A stretch of DNA of 64,000 nucleotides from positions 19,241-83,240 of the IMG/VR virus record IMGVR_UViG_3300013137_000010. One strand, 5' to 3'. Of the stretch, positions 36,665 to 42,716 are shown one piece after another. Origin of the DNA: a virus. Position 1 is the first letter of the stretch; every line of letters starts with the position of its first letter. The translations under genes and the position numbers were made by a program. The notes beneath the pieces were generated by a model. It did no database searches and was not told the origin of the DNA. It was given only the letters and a program-made list of their open reading frames with translations.

Positions 36665-37696
36665 ATGAAGAATTTATATACAAGAAATGAGTTCAAAAAT
36701 CTTGAAAATTTAGATAAATTAAATGAAGGATTATTTCAATTCATGGGAAATATTTTTAAGAAAATCAATGCCGTCATTAATAAGGTTAAGGGTGCCAAAG
36801 AGGTTGATGTAATTTTCAAAGAATATCAAACAATTATAGATAACGAATTTAAGAAAAAATTTAATATTGATTTAGGTATAACAGCCGAAGAACAATTACA
36901 AGATATGAAAGATTCTGGAAAAAATCCAGTAAAGGAAGCTGTTGATACAGAACAAAAACAAACTACTCAACCTGATCAAACTGATAATACAGAAGAACAA
37001 GAAAAAAATACTAAATTATCATTAAAAACATTAAAAGAGAAACAGAAATTAATTCAAAATCTTATTAATCAATATCGAGATAAGGCTTTACTTAAAATGG
37101 ATAGAGTTTTACAAAAAATGGGAGGAAAAGAAAAAAATCCTAAATTGGCCTTGTATATAGAAACTAAAAAAGATGAATTTAGATTAATGTTTTTGAATGC
37201 TGAAATTTCTGCCCTTGAAAAAGGTGGTGATAAAACCACTGCATCTAAACTTGCGATAGAAAGAAATAAATTAGCTAAAGAAATAAATGCAAGACTTGAT
37301 AATATAGTAAAGAATAAGGATGTTGAGATAAATGTAGGTGGTAATTTATTTAGAGTTGGCGTTCCATATAGATACAAAAAGAAAGATGGTAGTATTGCAA
37401 TTATTAAAATTTCAGATAAAGCTAAAGATCCAGATGAAGTTATTGCTAGATATATTTCAGATGAAATGGGTAAGACTGAACTTCAGCCATTTAGAGCTGA
37501 AAATATAGATAAGGACTTTACTCCGGAGAAAGGTAAAGATTACAATTTTTATAATTCGAAAGGTGAGATAATTAAAGTAAAAGTAAAATCAGATAAACCA
37601 AACGATAAAGGACTAGTAACTGTTATTGGACCTAAAGGTGGAGGCGGATTTATGATTAATAAAAATACTTTAATGGATATAACTGAAGGTGCTTAA
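36665..37696 (+). CDS. Probable internal head/core protein with capsid-targeting-like N-terminus
   Basis: 343 residues. N-terminus MKNLYTRNEFKNLENLDK followed by LNEGLFQFMGNIF looks like a cleavable prohead-targeting peptide. The body is Lys/Glu-rich and helical with a Gln/Thr-rich linker (about 95-118); the last 120 residues are a beta-rich domain (VGGNLFRVGVPYRYKKKDGS). It starts a four-gene plus-strand operon with no gaps (36665-39255). No family recognised. Confidence 0.65.
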   Translation: MKNLYTRNEFKNLENLDKLNEGLFQFMGNIFKKINAVINKVKGAKEVDVIFKEYQTIIDNEFKKKFNIDLGITAEEQLQDMKDSGKNPVKEAVDTEQKQTTQPDQTDNTEEQEKNTKLSLKTLKEKQKLIQNLINQYRDKALLKMDRVLQKMGGKEKNPKLALYIETKKDEFRLMFLNAEISALEKGGDKTTASKLAIERNKLAKEINARLDNIVKNKDVEINVGGNLFRVGVPYRYKKKDGSIAIIKISDKAKDPDEVIARYISDEMGKTELQPFRAENIDKDFTPEKGKDYNFYNSKGEIIKVKVKSDKPNDKGLVTVIGPKGGGGFMINKNTLMDITEGA

Positions 37697-38533
37697 ATGA
37701 ATAATATAATTTCATATTACAATTTTTTAAATGAAGAATTATCTTCTGTGTCAAAGTTTTTAAAGACTTATTATAAAAACATTTTCAAAGAACCTAATCA
37801 ATCATTACATAATTTATTTGTTGATTTTACTAAAAAAGTAGATACAGATAAAAATGTTTCTAATCTATATCAAAGATATATCAAAGCTAATCAAACTAAT
37901 ATTCAAAATGAGATTAATCAAGCAGAATCTATTGATGCTGTTAATAAAATTGTTACAGATTCTTTAAAATATTTCTATTATTCTCTAAAACCGATAGTAA
38001 ATAAATTACAAAATGATGAATTTACTATGGATGAAATATTTAGTAGAGCAAGAGATAAAAGATTGAAAGTTTTAATGACATATCCAGAAGATCAATTTGC
38101 AAATGCCGCACCGGAGTATATTGGACAGGTTGCTGTACCACAAATAAAAGAATTATCTGGTCTGGATAAAGAAAAAGAAAACGAACCAGCTCAAACAGAG
38201 AATACAACTGAAAGAATAAAGTATAATATACAAAAGATATTAGAAGCTGATAATCCAAATGAACAGGCCGATTTAGTCGCATATAAAAAGGCAGCTACTA
38301 ATTGGATTAATACGACCTTATTTGATTTACTAAAACCTAAAATGCAATTATTAAATCAATTAGGTGCAAATACATCTAATGCAGTTGATCAAATATCGGA
38401 TCAGATAAAAGGCTCAGCTAATGATAATGCAAAAAAAATGATTCTTAATAAGATAATTAACATGAACGCAAAAGAATTACAAAATTTAGCTAAAACACTG
38501 GGCCTGTCTGAGGACGAAACGGGAAGAATATAA
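37697..38533 (+). CDS. Probable internal virion protein
   Basis: 278 residues. Starts MNNIISYYNFLNEELSS, again CTS-like with a possible cut after NEE. The rest is helical, with a conserved-looking stretch FANAAPEYIGQVAVPQI and a Gln/Asn/Thr-rich middle. Its ATG follows the stop of the previous gene directly (TAAATG). No known family. Confidence 0.65.
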   Translation: MNNIISYYNFLNEELSSVSKFLKTYYKNIFKEPNQSLHNLFVDFTKKVDTDKNVSNLYQRYIKANQTNIQNEINQAESIDAVNKIVTDSLKYFYYSLKPIVNKLQNDEFTMDEIFSRARDKRLKVLMTYPEDQFANAAPEYIGQVAVPQIKELSGLDKEKENEPAQTENTTERIKYNIQKILEADNPNEQADLVAYKKAATNWINTTLFDLLKPKMQLLNQLGANTSNAVDQISDQIKGSANDNAKKMILNKIINMNAKELQNLAKTLGLSEDETGRI

Positions 38534-38995
38534 ATGATGACGGAAAAAATTATACAAAAAATTATAAAATCAATAGGATCCACTGGTTCGTTGATAATTC
38601 ATTCTATAATATTTATTATAGCCTTTTTTCTATACTTTTCAGAAATATTTGATAAAAATACAATATTGCTAATCTTAACAACGATCGTATCATTAGAAGC
38701 AATTTATCTATCTATACTTATTCAAATGAGTGTAAATTTTCAATCCAAAAAATTTGAAGAAATTAAAAAAGATGTAGAAGATATACAAGAGAATGTTGAG
38801 GATATTCAAAAAGATGTTGAGGATATACAAGAGAATGTTGAGGATATACAAGAGAATGTTGAAGAAATCCAAGAAAATGTGGCGGAAGAAGATGAAGAGG
38901 ATGATGAGTATGAATCAGCATTAACAGAAGTTAGAGAAACGCTTAAAAAACTTTTGTTAAATTTCGATGAATTAAAAAACAAAAAGAAGAAATGA
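38534..38995 (+). CDS. Membrane protein with two TM helices and a heptad-repeat coiled coil
   Basis: 153 residues. Two hydrophobic helices (about 17-37 and 43-65) are followed by six 7-residue repeats of the form VEDIQEN/VEDIQKD (about 79-120) and an acidic tail. The layout resembles DUF1003-type and similar small inner-membrane proteins with a cytoplasmic coiled coil. Its ATG follows the previous stop directly and its end overlaps the next gene by 4 bp. Confidence 0.65.
   Translation: MMTEKIIQKIIKSIGSTGSLIIHSIIFIIAFFLYFSEIFDKNTILLILTTIVSLEAIYLSILIQMSVNFQSKKFEEIKKDVEDIQENVEDIQKDVEDIQENVEDIQENVEEIQENVAEEDEEDDEYESALTEVRETLKKLLLNFDELKNKKKK
38768..38893 (+). repeat. Six tandem 21-bp units coding for heptads
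   Basis: Units of 21 bp centred on GTTGAGGATATACAAGA encode KDVEDIQ, ENVEDIQ and ENVEEIQ. Two neighbouring units are nearly identical at DNA level, so the number can change by slippage or recombination. Confidence 0.8.
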
Positions 38996-39255
38996 AATAC
39001 TTAAATAAAATAAATGAGACAATAGAAAATAAAAAACTCGTAATAATTTCTGGAGATGATTGGGAAGGTATTTATATTGATGGTAAATTAATTGATGAAG
39101 GACATAGTATAGACTGGAGATTTGTATTAAAAGTATTGGGTTATAATATTAGTGGTACTTACATAGAGGATGAAGAATTTTGGGAGATTGGTAATTTACC
39201 AGATAAATTAGAAGATTTAGAAGTAATATTAAATTCTAAAAAATATAATTTATAA
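38992..39255 (+). CDS. Hypothetical small protein
   Basis: 87 residues, starting MKYLNKINETIENKKLVI, then a compact acidic domain with many Asp/Glu and Trp (GDDWEGIYIDGKLIDEGH). No family recognised. Overlaps the coiled-coil gene by 4 bp and ends the operon. Confidence 0.6.
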   Translation: MKYLNKINETIENKKLVIISGDDWEGIYIDGKLIDEGHSIDWRFVLKVLGYNISGTYIEDEEFWEIGNLPDKLEDLEVILNSKKYNL

Positions 39256-39409
39256 AAACACCGCAAAAAATAAACTTTTTTTATAAATTTGCGTATAAAA
39301 TAGAAATTAGAAAAAAACGACATTTTTTGAGTAATATATAAGAAAAGAAAAAAATTATAAAAATTATAAAAAAATTACATTTTTAGTTTTTTATTTCGGA
39401 AAATATTTT

Positions 39410-39417
39410 TATCTTTG
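39410..39417 (+). promoter_or_regulatory. Host-like promoter box before the stable-RNA region
   Basis: TATCTTTG. A matching arrangement at 42571 shares the upstream TTTTTTATTTC and RG at the same distance, so the two are copies of one promoter type. Confidence 0.55.
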
Positions 39418-39470
39418 TAAAAGATTAAAGATGATAAAACAGAAACAAAAATTTTTAATATATAAGTAAT

Positions 39471-39566
39471 ATGAAAAACTTTAGGAAAAATACAGCAGTA
39501 GCCACGACAACCCCCGTAACAGGAGGCAGACCAGTCGGATTATGCTCGGGCGTATACCTAAAGTGA
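39471..39566 (+). CDS. 31-residue ORF in its own transcription unit
   Basis: ATG at 39471 opens MKNFRKNTAVATTTPVTGG and ends VGLCSGVYLK before TGA. It lies 54 bp behind a promoter box (39410) and is followed by a strong terminator at 39592, so a roughly 200-nt transcript is made from here alone. The segment is clearly richer in GC than its surroundings. It may be a short peptide, a leader, or a small RNA that only happens to contain a frame. Confidence 0.4.
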   Translation: MKNFRKNTAVATTTPVTGGRPVGLCSGVYLK

Positions 39567-39591
39567 AGTATGTTTTATAGATTATAGGTAG

Positions 39592-39630
39592 AAACCCGAG
39601 GGCGCTAAGCGACTTCGGGTTTTGTTTTTA
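39592..39630 (+). terminator. Intrinsic terminator of the small unit
   Basis: AAACCCGA and TTCGGGTT arms, with an inner GCGC/GCG stem, are followed by TTGTTTTT. Confidence 0.8.
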
Positions 39631-39637
39631 ATAGTGT

Positions 39638-39645
39638 GTTCTTTG
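39638..39645 (+). promoter_or_regulatory. boxA-like element before tRNA-Pro
   Basis: TGTGTTCTTTG, 10 bases before the tRNA-Pro. GTTCTTTG(A) recurs before three other stable RNAs (40143, 46337, 62281 on the minus strand) and resembles the rRNA antitermination boxA. Confidence 0.5.
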
Positions 39646-39655
39646 TAGAAAATAT

Positions 39656-39730
39656 CTAGGTGCGATCCATGTGGTGTGGTTACCCGGCTTGGAACCGGGG
39701 TTATTGGAGGTTCGACTCCTCTCACTTAGA
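39656..39730 (+). tRNA. tRNA-Pro(UGG)
   Basis: Acceptor CTAGGTG/CACTTAG; anticodon stem CCCGG/CCGGG with loop CTTGGAA (anticodon TGG); T-arm GGAGG-TTCGACT-CCTCT. The D-stem ATCC/GGTT has one T-T mismatch. The CCA end is not encoded. Confidence 0.8.
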
Positions 39731-39735
39731 CAACT

Positions 39736-39812
39736 GGTCCTGTAATGGCGGAGTCTTCTAAACTCTATGTGCATAATGGATGAAAATGAGAGTTCGAATC
39801 TCTCCTGGATCA
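39736..39812 (+). tRNA. tRNA-like RNA, copy 1 (no canonical D-arm)
   Basis: Acceptor GGTCCTG/CTGGATC (one T-T mismatch) and T-arm GAGAG-TTCGAAT-CTCTC are clear. The middle allows two exclusive folds: stem GGAGT/ACTCT with loop CTTCTAA (Arg UCU geometry, but then no D-arm and a 20-nt variable region), or stem TCTAT/ATGGA with loop GTGCATA (Cys GCA geometry). Two further copies exist at 39819 and 42594. Confidence 0.5.
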
Positions 39813-39818
39813 CAAATT

Positions 39819-39898
39819 GGCCCTGTAATGGCGGAGTTTCCTAAACTCTATGTGCATAATTGGAATGAAAAATGAGAGTTCGAATCTCTTCTGGGTCA
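39819..39898 (+). tRNA. tRNA-like RNA, copy 2
   Basis: Acceptor GGCCCTG/CTGGGTC (T-T at the same place as copy 1), T-arm GAGAG-TTCGAAT-CTCTT. The hairpin GGAGT/ACTCT has loop TTCCTAA (CCT if read as anticodon). The alternative GCA fold needs a bulged T. Otherwise nearly identical to copy 1. Confidence 0.5.
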
Positions 39899-39912
39899 CA
39901 AAAATAAAGATT

Positions 39913-40134
39913 ATGAAAACAAAAAAAGTAGCAGTAAAAAAAGTAGAATCAAAAGTTTTAGCAGTAGAAATATTCTGTGAAAACTTAGAGAAAAATGTGA
40001 CTGTGGATATATCTAAGTTATATTTTTTGGGTAGTGAAAGTGAGTGTGAATTGTGTGGTTCACACGGTTCTGTGAATGTTTCAGTAAATTGTGAGTGTGG
40101 TAAAAATCACAGTATTGAATTGAGTAGTTGGTAA
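39913..40134 (+). CDS. Small Cys-rich protein, possible zinc knuckle
   Basis: 73 residues from ATG 39913 (MKTKKVAVKKVESKVLAVE). The frame is open further upstream, but that part is tRNA-like copy 2, so the later start is preferred. CELCGSHG and CECGKNH in the second half could bind one zinc ion. It sits between RNA genes; no family recognised. Confidence 0.6.
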   Translation: MKTKKVAVKKVESKVLAVEIFCENLEKNVTVDISKLYFLGSESECELCGSHGSVNVSVNCECGKNHSIELSSW

Positions 40135-40142
40135 GAGTAGTT

Positions 40143-40151
40143 GTTCTTTGA
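40143..40151 (+). promoter_or_regulatory. boxA-like leader before tRNA-Ala
   Basis: GTTCTTTGACATGTTGGA, 16 bases before the tRNA. The longer match is of the type seen in rRNA leaders and spacers of Bacteroidota. Confidence 0.55.
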
Positions 40152-40166
40152 CATGTTGGAAAATTA

Positions 40167-40239
40167 GGGGGCGCATGTACCAAGGCTGGCGAGAGACATT
40201 TGCAATGTTTCTGGGAGATTTCGATTATATTCGTCTCCA
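40167..40239 (+). tRNA. tRNA-Ala(UGC)
   Basis: Acceptor GGGGGCG/CGTCTCC, anticodon stem AGACA/TGTTT with loop TTTGCAA (TGC). The T-arm GAGAT-TTCGATT-ATATT has one mismatch and the D-arm is irregular, so the molecule may be divergent. Confidence 0.6.
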
Positions 40240-40318
40240 CTATTTTATTATAGGGTAAATATTATGATACTGAAATAAAAATATTTATAGATTTAAATGA
40301 ATTAAAAGAAATTTATAT

Positions 40319-40392
40319 GGGTTGTGTAGTGTAACCTGCTTAGCACGAAACACTTGCAATGTTTAAGAGGAGTTGAAATCTCACACGATCCA
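40319..40392 (+). tRNA. tRNA-Ala(UGC)-like, second copy
   Basis: Acceptor GGGTTGT/ACGATCC, D-stem GTGT/GCAC, anticodon stem AAACA/TGTTT with loop CTTGCAA (TGC). The T-stem has only three good pairs and its loop is TTGAAAT instead of TTCGAAT. The D-loop lacks the usual GG. Possibly degenerate. Confidence 0.5.
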
Positions 40393-40397
40393 CATAT

Positions 40398-40431
40398 CCG
40401 GGATGATCCTCTGTTGTATCGCAGAGCCCGG
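40398..40431 (+). other. Two-tier hairpin between tRNAs
   Basis: CCGGG/CCCGG outer stem and CTCTG/CAGAG inner stem with a one-sided ATGATC bulge and an 8-nt loop. There is no T run, so it is not a terminator. It may be a processing signal. Confidence 0.5.
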
Positions 40432-40436
40432 TCCAT

Positions 40437-40509
40437 GCGATTGTAGTTCAGTTGGTAGAATACTTCCTTGGTAAGGAAGAGGTCGTGAGATCGTAACTCA
40501 CCTTTCGCT
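40437..40509 (+). tRNA. tRNA-Thr(GGU)
   Basis: D-arm GTTC-AGTTGGTA-GAAT, anticodon arm CTTCC-TTGGTAA-GGAAG (GGT), T-stem GTGAG/CTCAC with an unusual ATCGTAA loop. The acceptor GCGATTG/CTTTCGC has two T-T mismatches. Confidence 0.75.
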
Positions 40510-40518
40510 CTAAGATAA

Positions 40519-40568
40519 AGAATACATACAGCAACAAAAAAATGCATGGTTAGCAAAAAAAGTATTCT
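40519..40568 (+). repeat. Hairpin motif AGAATAC...ACAGCAA...GTATTCT (copy 1)
   Basis: AGAATAC (40519-40525) pairs with GTATTCT (40562-40568); the loop begins ATACAGCAA. Three more copies of the motif occur at 40589, 46477 and 46815. The fourth base pair changes A-T to T-A between copies, which keeps the pairing. Confidence 0.6.
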
Positions 40569-40588
40569 GTTCTTAAAAAATTATCTAA

Positions 40589-40655
40589 AGATTACATACA
40601 GCAATCTTAAAAAAGGACCAAACTTGTAATTTGAAATTCTGAAAAAATGTAATCT
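40589..40655 (+). repeat. Hairpin motif AGATTAC...ACAGCAA...GTAATCT (copy 2)
   Basis: AGATTAC (40589-40595) pairs with GTAATCT (40649-40655), with the same ATACAGCAA loop start as copy 1. A shorter alternative, AAGATT/AATCTT, is also possible. Confidence 0.6.
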
Positions 40656-40665
40656 GTGATAAAAT

Positions 40666-40738
40666 GCGAATGTATATCAGCGGTAGATAGTCTGGTTGCC
40701 AACCAGAAGGTTCGTGGGTTCGAATCCCATCATTCGCT
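40666..40738 (+). tRNA. tRNA-Gly(GCC)
   Basis: Acceptor GCGAATG/CATTCGC, D-arm TATC-AGCGGTA-GATA, anticodon arm TCTGG-TTGCCAA-CCAGA, T-arm GTGGG-TTCGAAT-CCCAT. All arms are perfect. Confidence 0.92.
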
Positions 40739-40747
40739 CAGTAAATT

Positions 40748-40818
40748 GCGAAATGTAGCTTAACGGTAAAGTATCTGGCTTCCAACCAGAGGAAGGGGTT
40801 CGATTCCCACATTTCGCT
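40748..40818 (+). tRNA. tRNA-Gly(UCC)
   Basis: Acceptor GCGAAAT/ATTTCGC, anticodon arm TCTGG-CTTCCAA-CCAGA, T-loop TTCGATT. The D-stem is weak. Confidence 0.88.
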
Positions 40819-40822
40819 CCAT

Positions 40823-40900
40823 GCGAGCATAACTCAGTAGGTTCAGAGTACTTGTCTTACAAACAAGAAGTCGATGGTTCGACTCCATCTGTTCGCACCA
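40823..40900 (+). tRNA. tRNA-Val(UAC), CCA encoded
   Basis: Acceptor GCGAGCA/TGTTCGC, D-arm ACTC/GAGT, anticodon arm CTTGT-CTTACAA-ACAAG, T-arm GATGG-TTCGACT-CCATC, followed by ACCA in the DNA. Confidence 0.9.
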
Positions 40901-40902
40901 AT

Positions 40903-40986
40903 GCTGATGTAGTATAGCGGCTATTACACTGGCTTTGTAACCCAGCGTCTGAGAAGACATCGTGAGTTCGAGTCTCACCATCAGCT
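40903..40986 (+). tRNA. Class II tRNA with UGU in anticodon position
   Basis: Acceptor GCTGATG/CATCAGC, T-arm GTGAG-TTCGAGT-CTCAC and a long variable arm with GTCT-GAGA-AGAC. The anticodon arm CTGGC-TTTGTAA-CCCAG has a C-C mismatch next to the loop and reads TGT (Thr). A long variable arm is normal for Leu, Ser and Tyr, not Thr. A Tyr(GUA) reading would need a shifted loop. Confidence 0.65.
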
Positions 40987-40996
40987 CAAAATGAAT

Positions 40997-41163
40997 GGGA
41001 AATCAACGATGAAAAGGCGGATCGTACAGGCAACGAAAGTAATCCTGATTGGATAACGAATTGCGGATGCACCTATAGCGACCTTATTGAGGTGGTGAAA
41101 AAATGAGCAAGGGAAGCGCGTTACTAGTTACCAACGTCGCGGGTTCGAATCCCGCATTTTCCA
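40997..41163 (+). ncRNA. Structured RNA with tRNA-like ends (167 nt)
   Basis: Acceptor-like GGGAAAT/ATTTTCC and a perfect T-arm GCGGG-TTCGAAT-CCCGC close a 167-nt segment. A D-like stem ACGA/TCGT follows the first strand. The interior has ATCC-TGATT-GGAT and CACC...ACCT-TATTG-AGGT-GGTG hairpins. No normal anticodon arm can be drawn and no group I core is visible. It may be a tRNA with an unknown insertion or another tRNA-like RNA. Confidence 0.5.
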
Positions 41164-41208
41164 CAAAAAAATTAAAACTTTTTTTTTCATATTATAAAAG
41201 TAAATATC

Positions 41209-41279
41209 GAGGATATGGTGTAACCTGGTAACACGGGGCATTTGGGATGCTCAGAAGCCGTTCAAATCGGATATCTTCG
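41209..41279 (+). tRNA. tRNA-Pro(UGG), second copy
   Basis: Acceptor GAGGATA/TATCTTC, D-arm GTGT-AACCTGGTA-ACAC, anticodon arm GGGCA-TTTGGGA-TGCTC (TGG with G37, as in tRNA-Pro), short T-stem with TTCAAAT loop. Confidence 0.8.
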
Positions 41280-41306
41280 ACAACTCTGATAATCAGGTAT
41301 TTATAA

Positions 41307-41393
41307 GCCGAATTCCCATAGTGGTTGATTGGGCGTGACTTGTAATCACGAGGGTTTTTATACCCCGCACTGGTTCGAATCCAGTATTCGGCT
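41307..41393 (+). tRNA. Class II tRNA with UGU anticodon
   Basis: Acceptor GCCGAAT/ATTCGGC, perfect anticodon arm CGTGA-CTTGTAA-TCACG (TGT), long variable arm with GGG/CCC, T-arm ACTGG-TTCGAAT-CCAGT. As at 40903, the anticodon predicts Thr while the shape is that of Leu/Ser/Tyr tRNAs. Confidence 0.75.
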
Positions 41394-41412
41394 CTCATAC
41401 CTAATAAAAAAT

Positions 41413-41444
41413 AAAAATTCATTTCTCTCTCGAAATGAATTTTT
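41413..41444 (+). terminator. Intrinsic terminator of the tRNA group
   Basis: AAAAATTCATTTC and GAAATGAATTTTT, 13-bp stem with a TCTCTC loop, ending in T residues. Confidence 0.75.
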
Positions 41445-41451
41445 GACTTAA

Positions 41452-41474
41452 AAATATTTATATATACAAATAAA
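41452..41474 (+). promoter_or_regulatory. Endonuclease-module promoter box
   Basis: AAATATTTATATATA plus CAAATAAA, identical over 23 bases to 30638-30660. Confidence 0.6.
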
Positions 41475-41479
41475 AAAGT

Positions 41480-42151
41480 ATGAAGTGGTCTGAAGAAGAA
41501 GAAAATGATTTAATTTCTTTATTAGAAAATGGATTTACATATTTGGATATATCTATTAAATTAAATCGAACTAAAAAAAGTGTTAAAGAAAAAGCTAATA
41601 AGTGTGGACTTAATTTTAAGTCTTTCCTTAAAAAGGAGGCAAATAAATGCTTAGAGTGTAATAAAGATATTGAAAAAAATAAAAAATTCTGTTCATCATC
41701 ATGTTCTGCAAAACATAACAATAAAAAAAGAATTCACAAAGAATCAAATTGTATAGTTTGTGGAAACAAAACCAAAAAGTTTGGATACAAATTTTGTTCT
41801 AATAAATGTCAAATAGAACATCAATATGCTGTATATATTCAGAAGTGGAAAAATGATGAAGTTGATGGTGTGTCTGGTGAATATGGAACATCAAGATATA
41901 TAAAAAAATATTTATTTGAAAAGTTTAATGGAAAATGTACGAGATGTGGATGGGGTGAAAAAAATCAATATACAGGTAATATTCCATTAGAGATAGAGCA
42001 TAAAGATGGCAATAGTAAAAATAATAAAGAAGAAAATTTAACTCTATTATGTCCTAATTGTCATTCTTTAACAGAAACATATAAGGGTGCAAATAGAGGA
42101 AATGGTAGATATAATAGGCGAGAAAGATATAAAGATAAAAAATCATACTAA
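41480..42151 (+). CDS. HNH homing endonuclease adjoining an intron-bearing tRNA
   Basis: 223 residues. An N-terminal Myb/SANT-like helix-turn-helix (MKWSEEEENDLISLLENG), then two Cys4 sites (CLECNKDIEKNKKFCSSSC; CIVCGNK...FCSNKC), then an HNH core: CTRCGWGEKNQYTG, PLEIEHKDGNSKNN, ENLTLLCPNCHS. Its stop codon ends at 42151 and the intron-containing tRNA-Arg starts at 42152. The gene may have homed next to the tRNA or act together with the intron. Confidence 0.85.
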   Translation: MKWSEEEENDLISLLENGFTYLDISIKLNRTKKSVKEKANKCGLNFKSFLKKEANKCLECNKDIEKNKKFCSSSCSAKHNNKKRIHKESNCIVCGNKTKKFGYKFCSNKCQIEHQYAVYIQKWKNDEVDGVSGEYGTSRYIKKYLFEKFNGKCTRCGWGEKNQYTGNIPLEIEHKDGNSKNNKEENLTLLCPNCHSLTETYKGANRGNGRYNRRERYKDKKSY

Positions 42152-42432
42152 GGTCCCGTAGCTCAGCTGGATAGAGCAACAGCCTTCAAAAGGAGCTTCA
42201 TAGATGAAAATGTGTGTCGAATGGTGTAAATTCAAAGAATGCTTAACAGGTAATGCTGATGTTAACTTTGAGCGAAGTTCTTGTATAAGAAAACGTGCAG
42301 AGACTATAATCACCCACCTAAGATAGAAATATTAAGGTGAAGGCATAGTCCAGACCACAAACAATAATTGGCAGTGAAAACTGTAGTGGTAGGCTAAGCT
42401 GTGGGTCATAGGTTTGAATCCTATCGGGATCA
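42152..42432 (+). tRNA. tRNA-Arg(UCU) interrupted by a group I intron
   Basis: Exons 42152-42186 and 42394-42432. Joined, they give acceptor GGTCCCG/CGGGATC, D-arm GCTC-AGCTGGATA-GAGC, anticodon arm ACAGC-CTTCTAA-GCTGT (TCT) and T-arm ATAGG-TTTGAAT-CCTAT, a fully canonical tRNA. The intron sits between anticodon positions 34 and 35. Confidence 0.88.
42187..42393 (+). other. Group I intron (207 nt) in tRNA-Arg
   Basis: The 5' exon ends in T and the intron ends in G, as in group I introns. The core strands are visible: R-like GTGCAGAGACTATA and S-like AAGGCATAGTCC, whose AGACTA/TAGTCC-type pairing is P7, with a P8-like CACCT/AGGTG between them. A Q-like stretch (GAATGCTTAACAGGTAATGC) lies upstream. 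There is no reading frame inside, so it would be a minimal self-splicing intron. Confidence 0.85.
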
Positions 42433-42458
42433 CATATATTTTATATACATTTTATAAT

Positions 42459-42531
42459 GCCTTCTTAACTCAATTGGTAGAGTAGTTCTTTCGTAAAGAA
42501 CAAGTTATCGGTTCGAATCCGATAGTTGGCT
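42459..42531 (+). tRNA. tRNA-Thr(CGU)
   Basis: D-arm ACTC-AATTGGTA-GAGT, anticodon arm GTTCT-TTCGTAA-AGAAC, T-arm ATCGG-TTCGAAT-CCGAT. The acceptor GCCTTCT/AGTTGGC has two T-T mismatches, as in tRNA-Thr(GGU). Confidence 0.85.
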
Positions 42532-42570
42532 CTTAAAATTCCTTAATTTTTTTATTTCAGAGTTTTTCCT

Positions 42571-42578
42571 TATCTTTG
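42571..42578 (+). promoter_or_regulatory. Host-like promoter box before tRNA-like copy 3
   Basis: TATCTTTG with TTTTTTATTTC upstream at the same distance as at 39410. It lies 15 bases before the RNA at 42594. Confidence 0.55.
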
Positions 42579-42593
42579 TAGTATTAAAACAAT

Positions 42594-42670
42594 GCCCTTG
42601 TATTGGCGGAGTTTCCTAAACTTTGTGTGCATAATGGATTAAAATGTGGGTTCAAGTCCCATCAAGGGTA
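42594..42670 (+). tRNA. tRNA-like RNA, copy 3
   Basis: Acceptor GCCCTTG/CAAGGGT and T-arm GTGGG-TTCAAGT-CCCAT differ from copies 1 and 2 but pair well, showing compensatory change. The middle keeps GGCGGAGT, TTCCTAA and GTGCATAATGGAT. GGAGT/ACTTT pairs with two G-T pairs. Same ambiguity of fold as copies 1 and 2. Confidence 0.55.
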
Positions 42671-42716
42671 CAATTAAAAATTAAACAATTGGATTTTTTA
42701 TACTATAATATAGTAT

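Noticed and set aside
36577-36696. Forty-codon N-terminal extension of the stalk protein
   Set aside because: It overlaps the divergent gene at 36665 and the promoter region between them; the hydrophobic stretch is AT-rich intergenic DNA read by chance.
39850-39912. Upstream extension of the small Cys-rich gene
   Set aside because: The extra codons lie within tRNA-like copy 2; the ATG at 39913 is preferred.
40519-40655. CRISPR-like array from the ATACATACAGCAA repeats
   Set aside because: Only two close copies with unequal spacing and no cas genes; the arms pair with downstream partners, so hairpins explain them.
40013-41422. Minus-strand frames across the tRNA cluster
   Set aside because: They are read through tRNA genes in reverse (typical motifs such as WIRTSAG from T-arms) and are artefacts.
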